Shown: positions 26,040-35,318, counted from the first letter of the stretch. The stretch is 64,000 bases of DNA from Promethearchaeota archaeon (GCA_014728035.1 WJMJ01000123.1:40299-104298); one strand, 5' to 3'. Numbers and translations are program-made. Notes: generated by a model not told the origin, from the letters alone.

Positions 26040-26924
26040 TCAGTCCTTTGTAATGACCAAAGACATCATAATAAACATAGCACCTACTAAGAGCATTGTA
26101 GATATTGGTTCTGAGAGCAGTATGATTCCTAAAACCAATGCAACTACTGTTTGCAATAACAAATATACTACTGATACAGTTCCTCCTAGAGTTTTGAGAC
26201 CGGCATAGTAGAGTATGTATGCTATCGCTATTGAAAATATTCCAAGATAAAGAGCGGCAGACCAAACTTCTATAGATGGACTTGCTAAACCAGTCATGGA
26301 TTCGAATAGCACTACACTAATGAGAAGTAGGAGCGAAGTGATTACTGCATTTGGAGCTGCAATCCGGATTGCATGTTCTGTTTTCTTCAACTCTTGATCT
26401 GCTATAACTATCCACAACGCCCACATTAATCCTGCACCAAGTGCTAGATAATCTCCAATTAGTGCACCTGAGAGTATCAAAGATATATCTCCTTCAGTCG
26501 TAATTAGAAAAGCTCCAATCAGACCAAGAATCAGAGCAAAAATTTCATTTCGCCGAATTGATTCCTTGAATATTGTCATGCTGAATAATGGAACAAAAGC
26601 AATCCCTAAATTCACCAGTAAACTTGTTTTTCCTGCAGTTGTTAAAGTTAGGGCGATATATTGCATCGCATAAGCGAGACCGTTGCAGACTCCAATCAAA
26701 ATTACAGTAGGTTTAGCAAATCCTTCAAGCTTTGATTTAAACTTCTCATCCCTCTCATACCACAATAGAGCAATCAATAGAACCACCGAACCGATGATAT
26801 TTTGCAGGAAACTGAATGTAAGTGGTTCGATGAACGTGACAGCAACTCTTCCAACGATGAATGATGACCCCCAAATGGCTGCTGAAATGAGCAAAAGCCC
26901 TTTCGCTCGGTTTCTTTCATTCAT
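26040..26924 (-). CDS. EamA/DMT-family transporter
   Basis: A 294-residue protein with ten hydrophobic helices in two EamA repeats. The first repeat begins LISAAIWGSSFIVGR, the classic DMT start, and the second begins GALIGDYLALGAGLMWALWIV. Members export amino acids, nucleotide sugars or drugs; the substrate is not predictable here. It is monocistronic. Confidence 0.88.
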   Translation of the reverse strand: MNERNRAKGLLLISAAIWGSSFIVGRVAVTFIEPLTFSFLQNIIGSVVLLIALLWYERDEKFKSKLEGFAKPTVILIGVCNGLAYAMQYIALTLTTAGKTSLLVNLGIAFVPLFSMTIFKESIRRNEIFALILGLIGAFLITTEGDISLILSGALIGDYLALGAGLMWALWIVIADQELKKTEHAIRIAAPNAVITSLLLLISVVLFESMTGLASPSIEVWSAALYLGIFSIAIAYILYYAGLKTLGGTVSVVYLLLQTVVALVLGIILLSEPISTMLLVGAMFIMMSLVITKD

Positions 26925-27049
26925 CTATAGAATCACCTTTTAATGATTGCAGTGAAATTGAAAAGGTCTACTTGAACTCTTGGTCATGAAGAAAATCATA
27001 AATCTAATGATTCTTAGATAGTATTGTATCTACTCTGGAGTATTTAGAA

Positions 27050-27175
27050 ATGGCAAAAGAAGGAGCAACTTATGTATGTGATATATGCCAACAAATTGTT
27101 GTTGTGCAAAAATCAGGTCCTGGAACTTTAGTATGCTGTGGACAACCCATGAGACTATATGCAGAAGAGGATTAA
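27050..27175 (+). CDS. Desulforedoxin-like 41-residue metalloprotein
   Basis: The ORF reads MAKEGATYVCDICQQ and ends with MRLYAEED. The cysteines C-x2-C (VCDIC) and adjacent CC (LVCCGQPM) are the exact iron-site pattern of desulforedoxin and of the N-terminal domain of desulfoferrodoxin. A mononuclear Fe(Cys)4 centre is expected. No superoxide reductase domain follows, so it is a free-standing electron carrier, probably in oxidative-stress defence. The start ATG follows GGAG by a short spacer. Confidence 0.85.
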   Translation: MAKEGATYVCDICQQIVVVQKSGPGTLVCCGQPMRLYAEED

Positions 27176-27294
27176 TCTGGTTGATGGCATTGAGTCATTC
27201 TAATCAGTGCCATTAGTCATTCTTTTTTTAAATCGATAATATTTATTAGCGATTAGCTATCTCTGACGCTGAATTTCTTTATCGAGGTGGCATA

Positions 27295-27855
27295 ATGGCT
27301 GACCTACCTTCAATTATCATAAAAACTAGAAATCTTCTCAGCATGCGGGGTTATACTGTTTCCGAGCTATTTGAGTATGAAAACAGATATGTTCTTTATC
27401 CCATCCGTGAAAAGGACGGTAGTACTTACAAACAAGTCGTCTGGATTTTCAAAGAACCACTAGTTGTTGGAATTGCCTTCGTAAAAGATTTGTATTATGA
27501 AATGCAAGAAAAAGATGCGATTAACGGGATGTTAGTTGGAGGTCTGAGATTTACACCCGCTGCGAAGAAGGGAGCTCGTGGACGTCGAGTGGAACTGATT
27601 CAAGGGAATTATTCCTCTTTCGATTTATTTGACCATCATCTTGTTCCCCGTCATCGTATTGCAGAAGATGATGAAATCAATCTTCTTCTTAACTTCTATG
27701 GAATTACAAGGTCTGAACTACCAAGGATTATCCGTGATGATCCAGCAGTCAAAGTTCTTGGAGCACGCCCTGGTCAGGTTATCCGAATAGAAAGAGATAG
27801 TCTGGTTGCGGGAATTACATATTATTATCGACTAGTAATTGACGGTAAAAGATAA
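27295..27855 (+). CDS. RNA polymerase subunit H, full-length Rpb5-like, copy 1
   Basis: A 186-residue protein. Residues about 113-184 are the archaeal RpoH/eukaryotic Rpb5 C-terminal assembly domain (HHLVPRHRI, YGITRSELPRI, DDPAVKVLGARPGQV, ending YYYRLV). Residues 1-110 align in order with the N-terminal domain of eukaryotic Rpb5: KTRNLLSMRGYTV against the first helix, then FKEPLVVGIAFVKDLYYEMQE and FTPAAKK against FPEEPKVGIKTIK, RMQEE and MTPSAKQ. Typical archaeal RpoH is about 80 residues and lacks this half. GAGGTGG precedes the ATG. It is not beside rpoB/rpoA as usual. Confidence 0.88.
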   Translation: MADLPSIIIKTRNLLSMRGYTVSELFEYENRYVLYPIREKDGSTYKQVVWIFKEPLVVGIAFVKDLYYEMQEKDAINGMLVGGLRFTPAAKKGARGRRVELIQGNYSSFDLFDHHLVPRHRIAEDDEINLLLNFYGITRSELPRIIRDDPAVKVLGARPGQVIRIERDSLVAGITYYYRLVIDGKR

Positions 27856-27878
27856 CCAATCGTAACCATTCAAGAAAC

Positions 27879-27905
27879 CTTATAACCCCAATTCAGAATT
27901 GGGGT
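27879..27905 (+). promoter_or_regulatory. TATA box plus operator-like palindrome for second Rpb5 copy
   Basis: CTTATAAC (27879-27886) is the TATA candidate. It is followed at once by a perfect 10-base inverted repeat, ACCCCAATTC (27885-27894) and GAATTGGGGT (27896-27905), with one central base. The palindrome fills the space between TATA and the expected start site, where a repressor would block polymerase. Confidence 0.6.
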
Positions 27906-27926
27906 CTTGGCCCTGGTGTTGATAAT

Positions 27927-28490
27927 TTGGTTGAATTTCCGACTGTTGTAATGAAAACAAGATCTCTCCTCACTTTAAGAGGATATGAGGTTGATGAGTT
28001 ATTCGAATATGAAAATCGTTACGTGATGCATCCAACTCGAACCAACTCTGAAGGGATTACCATCAAGATGATTGTTTGGGTTCTAAAAGAACCAAAAGTA
28101 GTCGGAGTCGCAGTTGCAAGAGATATTCAACGTGATATGATTGAAGAGGATGCTACTCGTGGTATGATTGTGGGTGGTGCACGTTTTACTCCTGCTGCAA
28201 AGAAACACTCTAGGAAAAATGGTATAGAACTGGTAGAAGGAAACTATGCATCTTTTGATCTATTTGGGCATGAATTAGTTCCTGAACACACAATTGCTGA
28301 TTCTGATGAAGTTGATCTAGTACTAGACCATTATGGAATTGACAAACCACACTTACCAAGAATCAGGCGAGATGATCCTGCTGTTCGTGTGTTAGGAGCA
28401 AGAACTGGTCAAGTCATTCGAGTCGAACGTGATAGTGCTACGGCAGGTCGAACATACTATTATAGACTTGTAATCGATTCTAAACGATAG
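27927..28490 (+). CDS. RNA polymerase subunit H, full-length Rpb5-like, copy 2
   Basis: A 187-residue paralog of the preceding gene, more than half identical by eye over the whole length. It keeps both parts: N-terminal KTRSLLTLRGYEV, LKEPKVVGVAVARD and RFTPAAKK, then C-terminal HELVPEH, LPRIRRDDPAVRVLGARTGQV and YYYRLV. It has its own TATA box and a palindromic site, unlike copy 1, so its expression is probably conditional. It starts with TTG, with GGTG a few bases upstream. It is convergent with the lipid-kinase-like gene, one base apart. Confidence 0.85.
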   Translation: MVEFPTVVMKTRSLLTLRGYEVDELFEYENRYVMHPTRTNSEGITIKMIVWVLKEPKVVGVAVARDIQRDMIEEDATRGMIVGGARFTPAAKKHSRKNGIELVEGNYASFDLFGHELVPEHTIADSDEVDLVLDHYGIDKPHLPRIRRDDPAVRVLGARTGQVIRVERDSATAGRTYYYRLVIDSKR

Positions 28491-28491
28491 T

Positions 28492-29262
28492 CTATATTAC
28501 AATAACTCCAAGAATTGTTGCTACATAGAACATCACAATCGTACAAATCATTGGTACTGTTACATTATCTGTACCTTTTGGACTGACTAATTCCACTAAT
28601 GTTGCTGTTACTGCACCCGTTAGCGCTAGAAGAATCATCTCAACAAACAGAATTTCTCCGCTGCTGACAAATACTTGATAATTTACAATTCCAAAGAACC
28701 AGAAAGCAATCAATGAACCTATGAATCCAAAGATGAAAAGGGCAGAGCATCCGTGAAGACTTCTTTTTGAGCCTTTTATCTCAATACAATGATTGACACC
28801 CCATTTCATTCCAATTGGTGCTGATAGACCATCACCTAACATCATGATATGAATTGCAGCTGCAGCAACGAAATACCAAGCATCATTTCCAGTGAAAGTA
28901 AAAATTGCAGTGAGAACTGTAATAGAAACTGCGTACCAGAAGGGGCCTCTAACAGAATCACTCTCTTCATCTTCTGATCTCGCCATTGCATGGAAAAACC
29001 TTTCAAACCTCTTTGAGCTTGCCATTCCCAACATAATTACAAAAGTTAGAGCAACAAGAGTTGCCACCCATGGATGGGGATAGTATGGAACGGTCCATAT
29101 TGCAGCACCTGCAAACAGATGCACGATCTTTCTGGTAAAGTCCGACCCCATATCTAATTTCCTTCGTGCAACATCAGCAACTGTCAAGACAATAACAGCG
29201 TATAATACTGCGATAAAATATACAACGATGTCTTCGAAAGTGATTAGTAATTCGACCTGCAT
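28492..29262 (-). CDS. Dolichol/phytol kinase-like membrane protein (COG0170)
   Basis: A 256-residue protein with about seven hydrophobic helices. The signature blocks are RKIVHLFAG, GDGLSAPIGMKWG, KGSKRSLHGCSA and a late VELVSPKGTDNVTVP, as in the Sec59/VTE5 family that phosphorylates or cytidylates polyprenols. In an archaeon it probably acts on dolichol or archaeal lipid intermediates, which would fit the glycosylation genes downstream. It is monocistronic. Confidence 0.8.
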   Translation of the reverse strand: MQVELLITFEDIVVYFIAVLYAVIVLTVADVARRKLDMGSDFTRKIVHLFAGAAIWTVPYYPHPWVATLVALTFVIMLGMASSKRFERFFHAMARSEDEESDSVRGPFWYAVSITVLTAIFTFTGNDAWYFVAAAAIHIMMLGDGLSAPIGMKWGVNHCIEIKGSKRSLHGCSALFIFGFIGSLIAFWFFGIVNYQVFVSSGEILFVEMILLALTGAVTATLVELVSPKGTDNVTVPMICTIVMFYVATILGVIVI

Positions 29263-29327
29263 TGATTAGCTCTCCAAGTAGATTTCCCGTAAAAACCTAA
29301 CAATATACTTATCGGAAATGTTGTTTT

Positions 29328-30146
29328 TTACGACTCGACTCTTCTTGCAGGTTTTCCTGATAGCTTTTCAAGCCCTTTTATCGCATCATCAATTCGTTCA
29401 TCTAAGGTTTCCTTCTTTTCTCCTCTTGCGGAAATCCATACTCTTAGCACAGCAGAATCTCCATATCTTTTCGGCATCGATTTCAGATATATTCCTTTTA
29501 CCGTTTTCATAATCTTGTCCAGAAATGGAGAAAAGACTGATTCATCTCGAAATGGAAACTCTACAATGCATTCGGAATATGTATTGTTTGCTCGCTGTTC
29601 TAACCAAGACTTAACAGAGTGATCAAAGATATACTTCAGCTCCGGAGGTACTCCCGGAAGACAAAATATTGTGAATGCCTCTTCATTGACCATTACACCT
29701 GGTGCTCCTCCAACCTGATTATCCAAAGGAACACTTCCTTGGGGAATATATGCCATTTTTCGCCTGCTATCAATCATATCTGGACTATCCACGATTCCTC
29801 TTTCAAAGAACATTCGATACTGACGTTTCACTATGTCAAGGGCTTTCTGGTTTTCTTCGAGTGGTTTTCCTAACCACCTTGCGACCGCTTTCAATGTCAT
29901 ATCATCGTGTGTAGGACCCAAACCTCCAGAGGTTATTATGATATTACAGGACTCAACTAGGAAATCCAAAGCTTTTCCGATTTCATCTATCTGATCTCTT
30001 ACTGAAATCAACCTTCTTACTTCTACAGAAAGCAACGCTAATCTAAGTTCAAGCCAATTTGAATTGGTATCTAGAACTAATCCATCTAATACCTCATCAC
30101 CAATTGAAAGAATTCCTGCAATCAGTTTCTTTTTCTCTTGCTTCAT
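29328..30146 (-). CDS. CinA/MoaB-fold molybdopterin-binding-like protein (COG1058)
   Basis: A 272-residue protein. It has SIGDEVLDG near the start, the binding loop TSGGLGPTHDDMTL and the block PGVPPELK, all typical of the CinA N-terminal domain. The bacterial C-terminal deamidase domain is absent, as in many archaeal homologs with nucleotide (ADP-ribose/FAD) pyrophosphatase-like roles. It overlaps the upstream HD gene by four bases, forming one transcript. Confidence 0.85.
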   Translation of the reverse strand: MKQEKKKLIAGILSIGDEVLDGLVLDTNSNWLELRLALLSVEVRRLISVRDQIDEIGKALDFLVESCNIIITSGGLGPTHDDMTLKAVARWLGKPLEENQKALDIVKRQYRMFFERGIVDSPDMIDSRRKMAYIPQGSVPLDNQVGGAPGVMVNEEAFTIFCLPGVPPELKYIFDHSVKSWLEQRANNTYSECIVEFPFRDESVFSPFLDKIMKTVKGIYLKSMPKRYGDSAVLRVWISARGEKKETLDERIDDAIKGLEKLSGKPARRVES

Positions 30147-30790
30147 GATTTACTTCCTAACTCCTTCTTGAGTGATACTACAAAAGACTCGATGGTCTGT
30201 AATCTGAATTCTGCAATCTTCTTCGCTGTTTCTGTTTGCATACTGGAAGCTATTCTTCTGGCAGTCTTAAGATACGTTTCAAGTCCATTCTTGATGTCGA
30301 ATAGTGTTCTTCCTGGCCAAAGTCTGATCGAGTTGATGAAATAGTGGACAAGTCCAGTAGAACCTAGTTTCACCAATTTATCTGCTTCCCATAATATTTG
30401 TGCTTCCAATGAATCCAAAGGCGCATCAAGAAATAATCCTACATGTTTAGTGATGACTTCAGTTATCTTTTCAATGAGTGTTTTTTCAAAACCGATATCT
30501 TTCAGAATTCTACGTGCTTTTAATGCACTTTTTAATCCATGTTCTTCCACTCCCCCTAACCCTGGCTTTGCAATGTCATGTAGCCAAGCAGCAGGAACAA
30601 CTATCTCTAAATTTGCATTTTCCTTTCCAGCAAGGATTTTGGCTACTCGTACTACTTCCCTGACATGATCTAATCTATAATCAAATAGTGGTTGGTCGAA
30701 GTCGTTTTGAGTAGTTTTCCACTCCTTTATAGACTTCTCAGTTGTTAGGTCTGATACGATTTTTTCCAACTCCATTTCGATGGATCTCAT
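30143..30790 (-). CDS. HD-domain phosphohydrolase
   Basis: A protein of up to 215 residues. The metal motif is H...HD..D: RLDHVREVV, AAWLHDIAKPG and the later WEADKL, typical of HD phosphohydrolases acting on nucleotides or RNA 2',3'-ends. A start at the sixth codon (30775) is possible. It is between the TatD gene and the CinA-like gene in one operon with 4- to 10-base junctions. Confidence 0.82.
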   Translation of the reverse strand: MRSIEMELEKIVSDLTTEKSIKEWKTTQNDFDQPLFDYRLDHVREVVRVAKILAGKENANLEIVVPAAWLHDIAKPGLGGVEEHGLKSALKARRILKDIGFEKTLIEKITEVITKHVGLFLDAPLDSLEAQILWEADKLVKLGSTGLVHYFINSIRLWPGRTLFDIKNGLETYLKTARRIASSMQTETAKKIAEFRLQTIESFVVSLKKELGSKS

Positions 30791-30799
30791 GTCTTAACC

Positions 30800-31573
30800 T
30801 CATTTTATTCTTTGATATAACCTCAAAGTATTAGCTAGAATAATTTCTCTCAATTCTTCTTTTTCTCTTTGCAGTATTTTCGAAACTTCATCTAACGCAA
30901 TTGTGATATTGCTTGGAACATTTCTCTCCCCTTTTTCAGGTCCTAAAACAGGACTATCAGTTTCTAGCAATAATCGTTCGATTTCAATGGCTTTCACCAT
31001 CTTTTGCTTTTGACGAGACCTTACAATCGAAGTAGGTATTGAGAAATAATATCCTAGGTCTCTGGATGCTTTTTGAGCATAGCTTGACCTACCATCAAAA
31101 GCATGCATGTGAATGTTGACTGCTTCCATATCTTCTAAGATATCTAATGCTTTTTTCCCAGCTGATCGTGAATGAACTTGAATCGGAACTGATAATTCCC
31201 TAGCAATCTCAATCAAATTCTTGAATGCGTTTGCTTGGGCCTCTCTTTGACGATGATCTCGAATTCGGTAATGATCTAGTCCGATTTCTCCTACTGCAAC
31301 TATTTCATCCTTGTTCTTGGATATGAATTCTGATGCTTCTGAAACATATTGATATTGTATTGGGTCCAGTCCAATAGATAAAAACACAGTATCGTATTGC
31401 TTTGATATCTGATGTCCCTTTTCCCAGGTATCTGGTCTTATTGCTGAAGATATCATTCCAATTTTTTGGGTGGATGCTTTTTGGATAACCATATCAATTC
31501 TGCTGTTAAACTCATCATCTTCTAGGTGACAATGAGTGTCAATGAAATGAAACTCTTTTTTGACCATATACAA
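30800..31573 (-). CDS. TatD-family metal-dependent hydrolase
   Basis: A 257-residue TIM-barrel hydrolase. It has DTHCHLED near residue 12, GEIGLDHYR, VHSRSAGKKA, an internal histidine (HMHAFDG) and LLETDSPVLG, all the metal ligands of TatD nucleases. The family members are 3'-5' DNases or related hydrolases. It is first of an operon with the HD and CinA-like genes. Confidence 0.85.
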   Translation of the reverse strand: MYMVKKEFHFIDTHCHLEDDEFNSRIDMVIQKASTQKIGMISSAIRPDTWEKGHQISKQYDTVFLSIGLDPIQYQYVSEASEFISKNKDEIVAVGEIGLDHYRIRDHRQREAQANAFKNLIEIARELSVPIQVHSRSAGKKALDILEDMEAVNIHMHAFDGRSSYAQKASRDLGYYFSIPTSIVRSRQKQKMVKAIEIERLLLETDSPVLGPEKGERNVPSNITIALDEVSKILQREKEELREIILANTLRLYQRIK

Positions 31574-31635
31574 ACATCACGTCCATAACTAATAGATGTG
31601 CTGACTTTAATGACTTATTTCTCAAATTCGCATCT

Positions 31636-32667
31636 TCATGGTGTATATCCAAGAAACTTCATTAGGTCAATAATTTGAGCTTCTTCAAGATGCTCTCTCC
31701 ATAATGAACGATCGTATTTCTTCCATTTATGAATCATATCTTTAGTGATTTTTTTATCATAATGATGAGTGGTACCAATATTTTCCAATTTTGAGGAGTC
31801 GTGGTATACTTCGTTAATAATCTCACTTGGAACCTCTAAAAAATTCGCTTTGCGATATATCTCTTCTATTGTTTTCTTTGGCTTTTCCACAAAGTCTTCA
31901 AATCGGATAGTTATCTGCATGTTCCCAGGAATTGTCTGCATATCTTTTAGCATCTGAATCGTATTGATTTTCCAGAGAATAAGGATGCGAATAGGAGGGA
32001 ATTTTGTTCTGGAATATTCCACTGCATCAGCCCAATCAGAATCATCTTTTAGTAAGTCCAAATATTCTTGGTAACAATAGATTGAGTGACATTTTCTTTT
32101 TTTCGTTGCGAATCTTCCTCTCTGTTTCAAAAAATCGATGCCAAAGGATATTGGAAGAAATCGTTTATCATATTTGATTAAATACTGAATCCGTCTAATG
32201 ATATCTTTGTAATCCGATATACCCTCGAGAAAATATTCTTTACTAGCTCTCCGTAGGTAGCTATGACAAACTGCTCTTGGATCTCTGATTAGATTGATGA
32301 AGAACACTTCTGGGAATCTATCTCTAATCCATGAACATCGTAACCCAATTCTTGTAAATTTAGTGATGCTGTTATTGACAAGTATTTTTTCCAAGTATTG
32401 CTTCAGCAATGGAAATTTTTCTTCTCTTCCCATCTTAATTTTTTCATAATTGAATTTGTGTGACCAGTATTCCATGATTTCTGGTATCTCTCTTATACTC
32501 TTCATTGCTGCATGTTGTTCAGATAATACTGGCAGTTCTTCATGTAAGGGTTCATAAAATCTATATTTATACACTGGATCACTACTAAGAATTCTCCAGA
32601 AAATACTTGTTCCACTTCTATACATTCCATTGATGACTACTGGATTCCTTGTCTGTTTGATAGCCAT
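31636..32667 (-). CDS. Sulfotransferase family protein
   Basis: A 343-residue protein. The 5'-phosphosulfate-binding loop is GMYRSGTS near residue 14 and the 3'-phosphate motif is LIRDPRAVCHSYLRR near residue 125, both needed to bind PAPS. Late blocks (RFEDFVEKPKKTIEEIY, DRSLWREHL) fit carbohydrate sulfotransferases. It probably sulfates a cell-surface glycan, given the neighbouring glycosyltransferases. It is on the same strand as the second sulfotransferase, with a gap of about 40 bases. Confidence 0.82.
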   Translation of the reverse strand: MAIKQTRNPVVINGMYRSGTSIFWRILSSDPVYKYRFYEPLHEELPVLSEQHAAMKSIREIPEIMEYWSHKFNYEKIKMGREEKFPLLKQYLEKILVNNSITKFTRIGLRCSWIRDRFPEVFFINLIRDPRAVCHSYLRRASKEYFLEGISDYKDIIRRIQYLIKYDKRFLPISFGIDFLKQRGRFATKKRKCHSIYCYQEYLDLLKDDSDWADAVEYSRTKFPPIRILILWKINTIQMLKDMQTIPGNMQITIRFEDFVEKPKKTIEEIYRKANFLEVPSEIINEVYHDSSKLENIGTTHHYDKKITKDMIHKWKKYDRSLWREHLEEAQIIDLMKFLGYTP

Positions 32668-32706
32668 ATAATCATCCTCGCTAACAACTTTTCAGTTCCA
32701 ATTCAT

Positions 32707-33537
32707 TCAGAAATACCCAAACTGTTTCATGAATGGCTCAATATCCATTCTTACCTTCTGTATTTGAGCGTTAGTAAGTTCGTCACGCCAACTATCAATC
32801 TTACCTTTATCGAATGTTCTCGTTCCACCATAAAGATTTGAAACTATCCGAGATAATTTTTCCTTAGAGATATCTATATTTAGATATTTAACCAAAGACT
32901 GAATTACTTCCTGCTGTATCTGTTTGCTACCTCCTCCTTTTGGTCCTATTATACTTTCAAATTTTACAATATGTACTTCTTCTCTCAACCAAGGTTGAAT
33001 TGCATTATAACAAGCTTGCAAAGATGGAAATGAGCATTCTTCTCCAGAATACCCTTCTATTAGAATATCAAAAGCTGTTTCTTCATCTACTTTTTTCAGT
33101 ATCTTATAAGCAGGATTTCTTTCTTTTTGTTTCATTATGTAATGAAATCTTGAACGCAATACTGCTAGAGGATTTCTAATGGTTAAGACTAACTTGTACT
33201 TCAAAGAGAGAGCTTTGTTCAGAATAACATCTGAATATCCTAAATGCCCTTGGATAAATTGGCCATCCTCAGTTATTTGAAATAACTTATCAATTGCTTC
33301 TCGCTGAAATTCGGATGGATTCATTATTCCGATAATATACCCTCTTCGGTCATCAAATTGTTTTCGTATTTTTCGTGATAATTTAGAATATCTGGAGCGA
33401 ATTCTCCCCATTTCACGACGTAACACAACTCCTCTATAATCTAGGCTTCCTGACATCTTCATTCCAAATCTATTCAAGAGCTTAACTATTAGATTTGTCC
33501 CAGATTTTGGCATGGTGTTAAGCAGTAGTCTAGTCAA
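32707..33537 (-). CDS. Sulfotransferase domain protein, second copy
   Basis: A 276-residue protein with its own PAPS motifs: TMPKSGTNLI near residue 8 and LTIRNPLAVLRSRFHY. The C-terminal GTRTFDKGKIDSWRDELT matches the conserved end of sulfotransferase family 1. It is only weakly similar to its neighbour, so the pair may act on different acceptor positions. It is upstream of the 343-residue gene in one transcription unit. Confidence 0.8.
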   Translation of the reverse strand: MTRLLLNTMPKSGTNLIVKLLNRFGMKMSGSLDYRGVVLRREMGRIRSRYSKLSRKIRKQFDDRRGYIIGIMNPSEFQREAIDKLFQITEDGQFIQGHLGYSDVILNKALSLKYKLVLTIRNPLAVLRSRFHYIMKQKERNPAYKILKKVDEETAFDILIEGYSGEECSFPSLQACYNAIQPWLREEVHIVKFESIIGPKGGGSKQIQQEVIQSLVKYLNIDISKEKLSRIVSNLYGGTRTFDKGKIDSWRDELTNAQIQKVRMDIEPFMKQFGYF

Positions 33538-33711
33538 GATATCATCAATACTCCAAGGTAGTTCTCACCTAATCGGTAATTATTCGGATTCCATATTGAT
33601 GATAAACATTTTCAAAGTGATATTTTATTTGAAGACTTTTTATTTCAGTTATACAATTATCATTCAGCAAAATGTACTTTAAGGCATCCTTAATGCTCAT
33701 CCTGAGGATGA

Positions 33712-34761
33712 ATGAATTTGAGAGTTCTTCATGTAGTTCAATCTAACAAACCTCCGCAGTTTGTTGTTAAGGATACAATCTATCTTAAGAAATTAGCAAA
33801 CATAGATTCGGAAATCCTACTTGCTCCGCGGTATGGTTCTTTAAAGAGACTTTTTCTCACAATTTTCCAATCCCTCAAAGCAGCTATGAAGATTATCCGT
33901 CATAGACCTGATGTCATTCATTTTCACTTTCTAAGCTCTACTTTACCTGATATTCTCCATTTCACTCCTAGTATCATTTCGATCCAGGAATCATTCAGCT
34001 GGTATCCGAAATGGTGGTTAGCCATATTCAAAATTCTTGCATCTCGTTCTAAAACAGTCTATATTTCGGAGCATAATAGAGATATGTGGACTCCGACTCT
34101 TAAAAAGAAAGGACGACTCATTTATCATGCAGTTGATGCATCAGTTTTCAATCCAGAACGATACAATCCTGAACTAAGAGATCAATTGAAACAAGAATTA
34201 GGTATTGATTATCTTATTATGCTCATGGGTCCATTTAACCCAACTCGCGGATATGAATTAGCTATTAAAGCGTGTCAGATTATTCGTAAAAAAGGAATCA
34301 ATGCTGGTATTGTTTTCAAAGGGTATGGTCACGGAGTTTCTTATAAAGAAAAAATGGTGAAACTTGCTGAAGAACTAGAAGTTCCTATGAAGCTCGTTAC
34401 TCGATATCTTACAGAGGATGAATTAATTGAATACTATGCGAGTAGTGAAGTATTCATTCGTCCAGGTATTGCTGAAGGTTTCGGGATTGCCGTTCTTGAA
34501 GCTCAAGCATGCGGCACACCTGTTATTGTAACTGAATGTTGCAGCCTAAAAGAAATTTTCAAGGATTCTTCATTGAAATTCAGACCTTTTGATCAAATCA
34601 CACTTGCAGAACATCTAGAAGCGCTCTATCATAATGAAAGCCTTCGAGAAGATATGATTCAAGCTGGTTTGAAAAATGCCGAGTACTTCTCATGGGATCG
34701 AAAGATTGCTGGGTACATTAAAGCATACCGTGACGCAATTGAAGAATCACTCTTAAGATAG
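33712..34761 (+). CDS. GT4-type glycosyltransferase
   Basis: A 349-residue GT-B fold enzyme. The C-terminal donor domain has LMGPFNPTRGYELAIKA, the catalytic block GIAEGFGIAVLEAQACGTPVI and a late charged helix, typical of GT4. It starts ATG after GAGGATG. It is divergent from the sulfotransferases and is probably part of the same surface-glycan locus. Confidence 0.85.
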   Translation: MNLRVLHVVQSNKPPQFVVKDTIYLKKLANIDSEILLAPRYGSLKRLFLTIFQSLKAAMKIIRHRPDVIHFHFLSSTLPDILHFTPSIISIQESFSWYPKWWLAIFKILASRSKTVYISEHNRDMWTPTLKKKGRLIYHAVDASVFNPERYNPELRDQLKQELGIDYLIMLMGPFNPTRGYELAIKACQIIRKKGINAGIVFKGYGHGVSYKEKMVKLAEELEVPMKLVTRYLTEDELIEYYASSEVFIRPGIAEGFGIAVLEAQACGTPVIVTECCSLKEIFKDSSLKFRPFDQITLAEHLEALYHNESLREDMIQAGLKNAEYFSWDRKIAGYIKAYRDAIEESLLR

Positions 34762-34763
34762 AC

Positions 34764-35318
34764 TCAAGCATCATCTGTTGCATCTGAAGATTTTGCTTTT
34801 ATCTCCAAAAAATCTGACATGTTGTGATCAATCATGTATTTCTTTCTGAGCGCAATTGCTTTTTCGATATCATCTTTTCTTTCTGCAGTGAATTTGCTTA
34901 GTTTTGCATAGTACTCTTTTGTTTCCTGAATTTCCGTATCATCAATCTCTAACTTCTTTGCAATTCTCTGGCTAGCTGTTAGTAATGATGAAAAGAGTGG
35001 AAACCAGAAAATTTCTTCTTTTGGGCTTGGGACATATTGGTATGGATTCCGCTCTGTAGTTACTTCTCCAGATGGAGCCCACATAACAAGAACCCTATCA
35101 TACACATAACCTAGGATTAGAAAGAACACTAAAGCTGTAGCTGCAAAAGCAAAAGGCCCCCACGTTCCCATATCCTCAAAGAGAGGAATATAGATGAAAT
35201 AGGAGTATGCAAGTAACAATGTACTATAAAAGAGACCCCAGATTCCTCTAACTTGAACAATTCTCCATTGTTGTTTCATTAACCATTTCTTAATTCTCAC
35301 TTTTTGTTCCTCCCTCAA
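34764..35318 (-). CDS. Membrane protein with one copy of a repeated module
   Basis: A 184-residue protein homologous to each half of its neighbour. The shared module has an N-terminal WLMKQQWR, two membrane helices, then YDRVLVMW, ERNPYQYVPSPKE and a soluble helical tail of about 80 residues. The function is not known; the pattern is not any family I recognise. It overlaps the upstream gene by four bases. Confidence 0.65.
   Translation of the reverse strand: MREEQKVRIKKWLMKQQWRIVQVRGIWGLFYSTLLLAYSYFIYIPLFEDMGTWGPFAFAATALVFFLILGYVYDRVLVMWAPSGEVTTERNPYQYVPSPKEEIFWFPLFSSLLTASQRIAKKLEIDDTEIQETKEYYAKLSKFTAERKDDIEKAIALRKKYMIDHNMSDFLEIKAKSSDATDDA

Noticed and set aside
27295..28490. Assembly artefact or very recent duplication of the Rpb5-like genes
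   Set aside because: The two copies differ throughout, have distinct upstream regions and different start codons.
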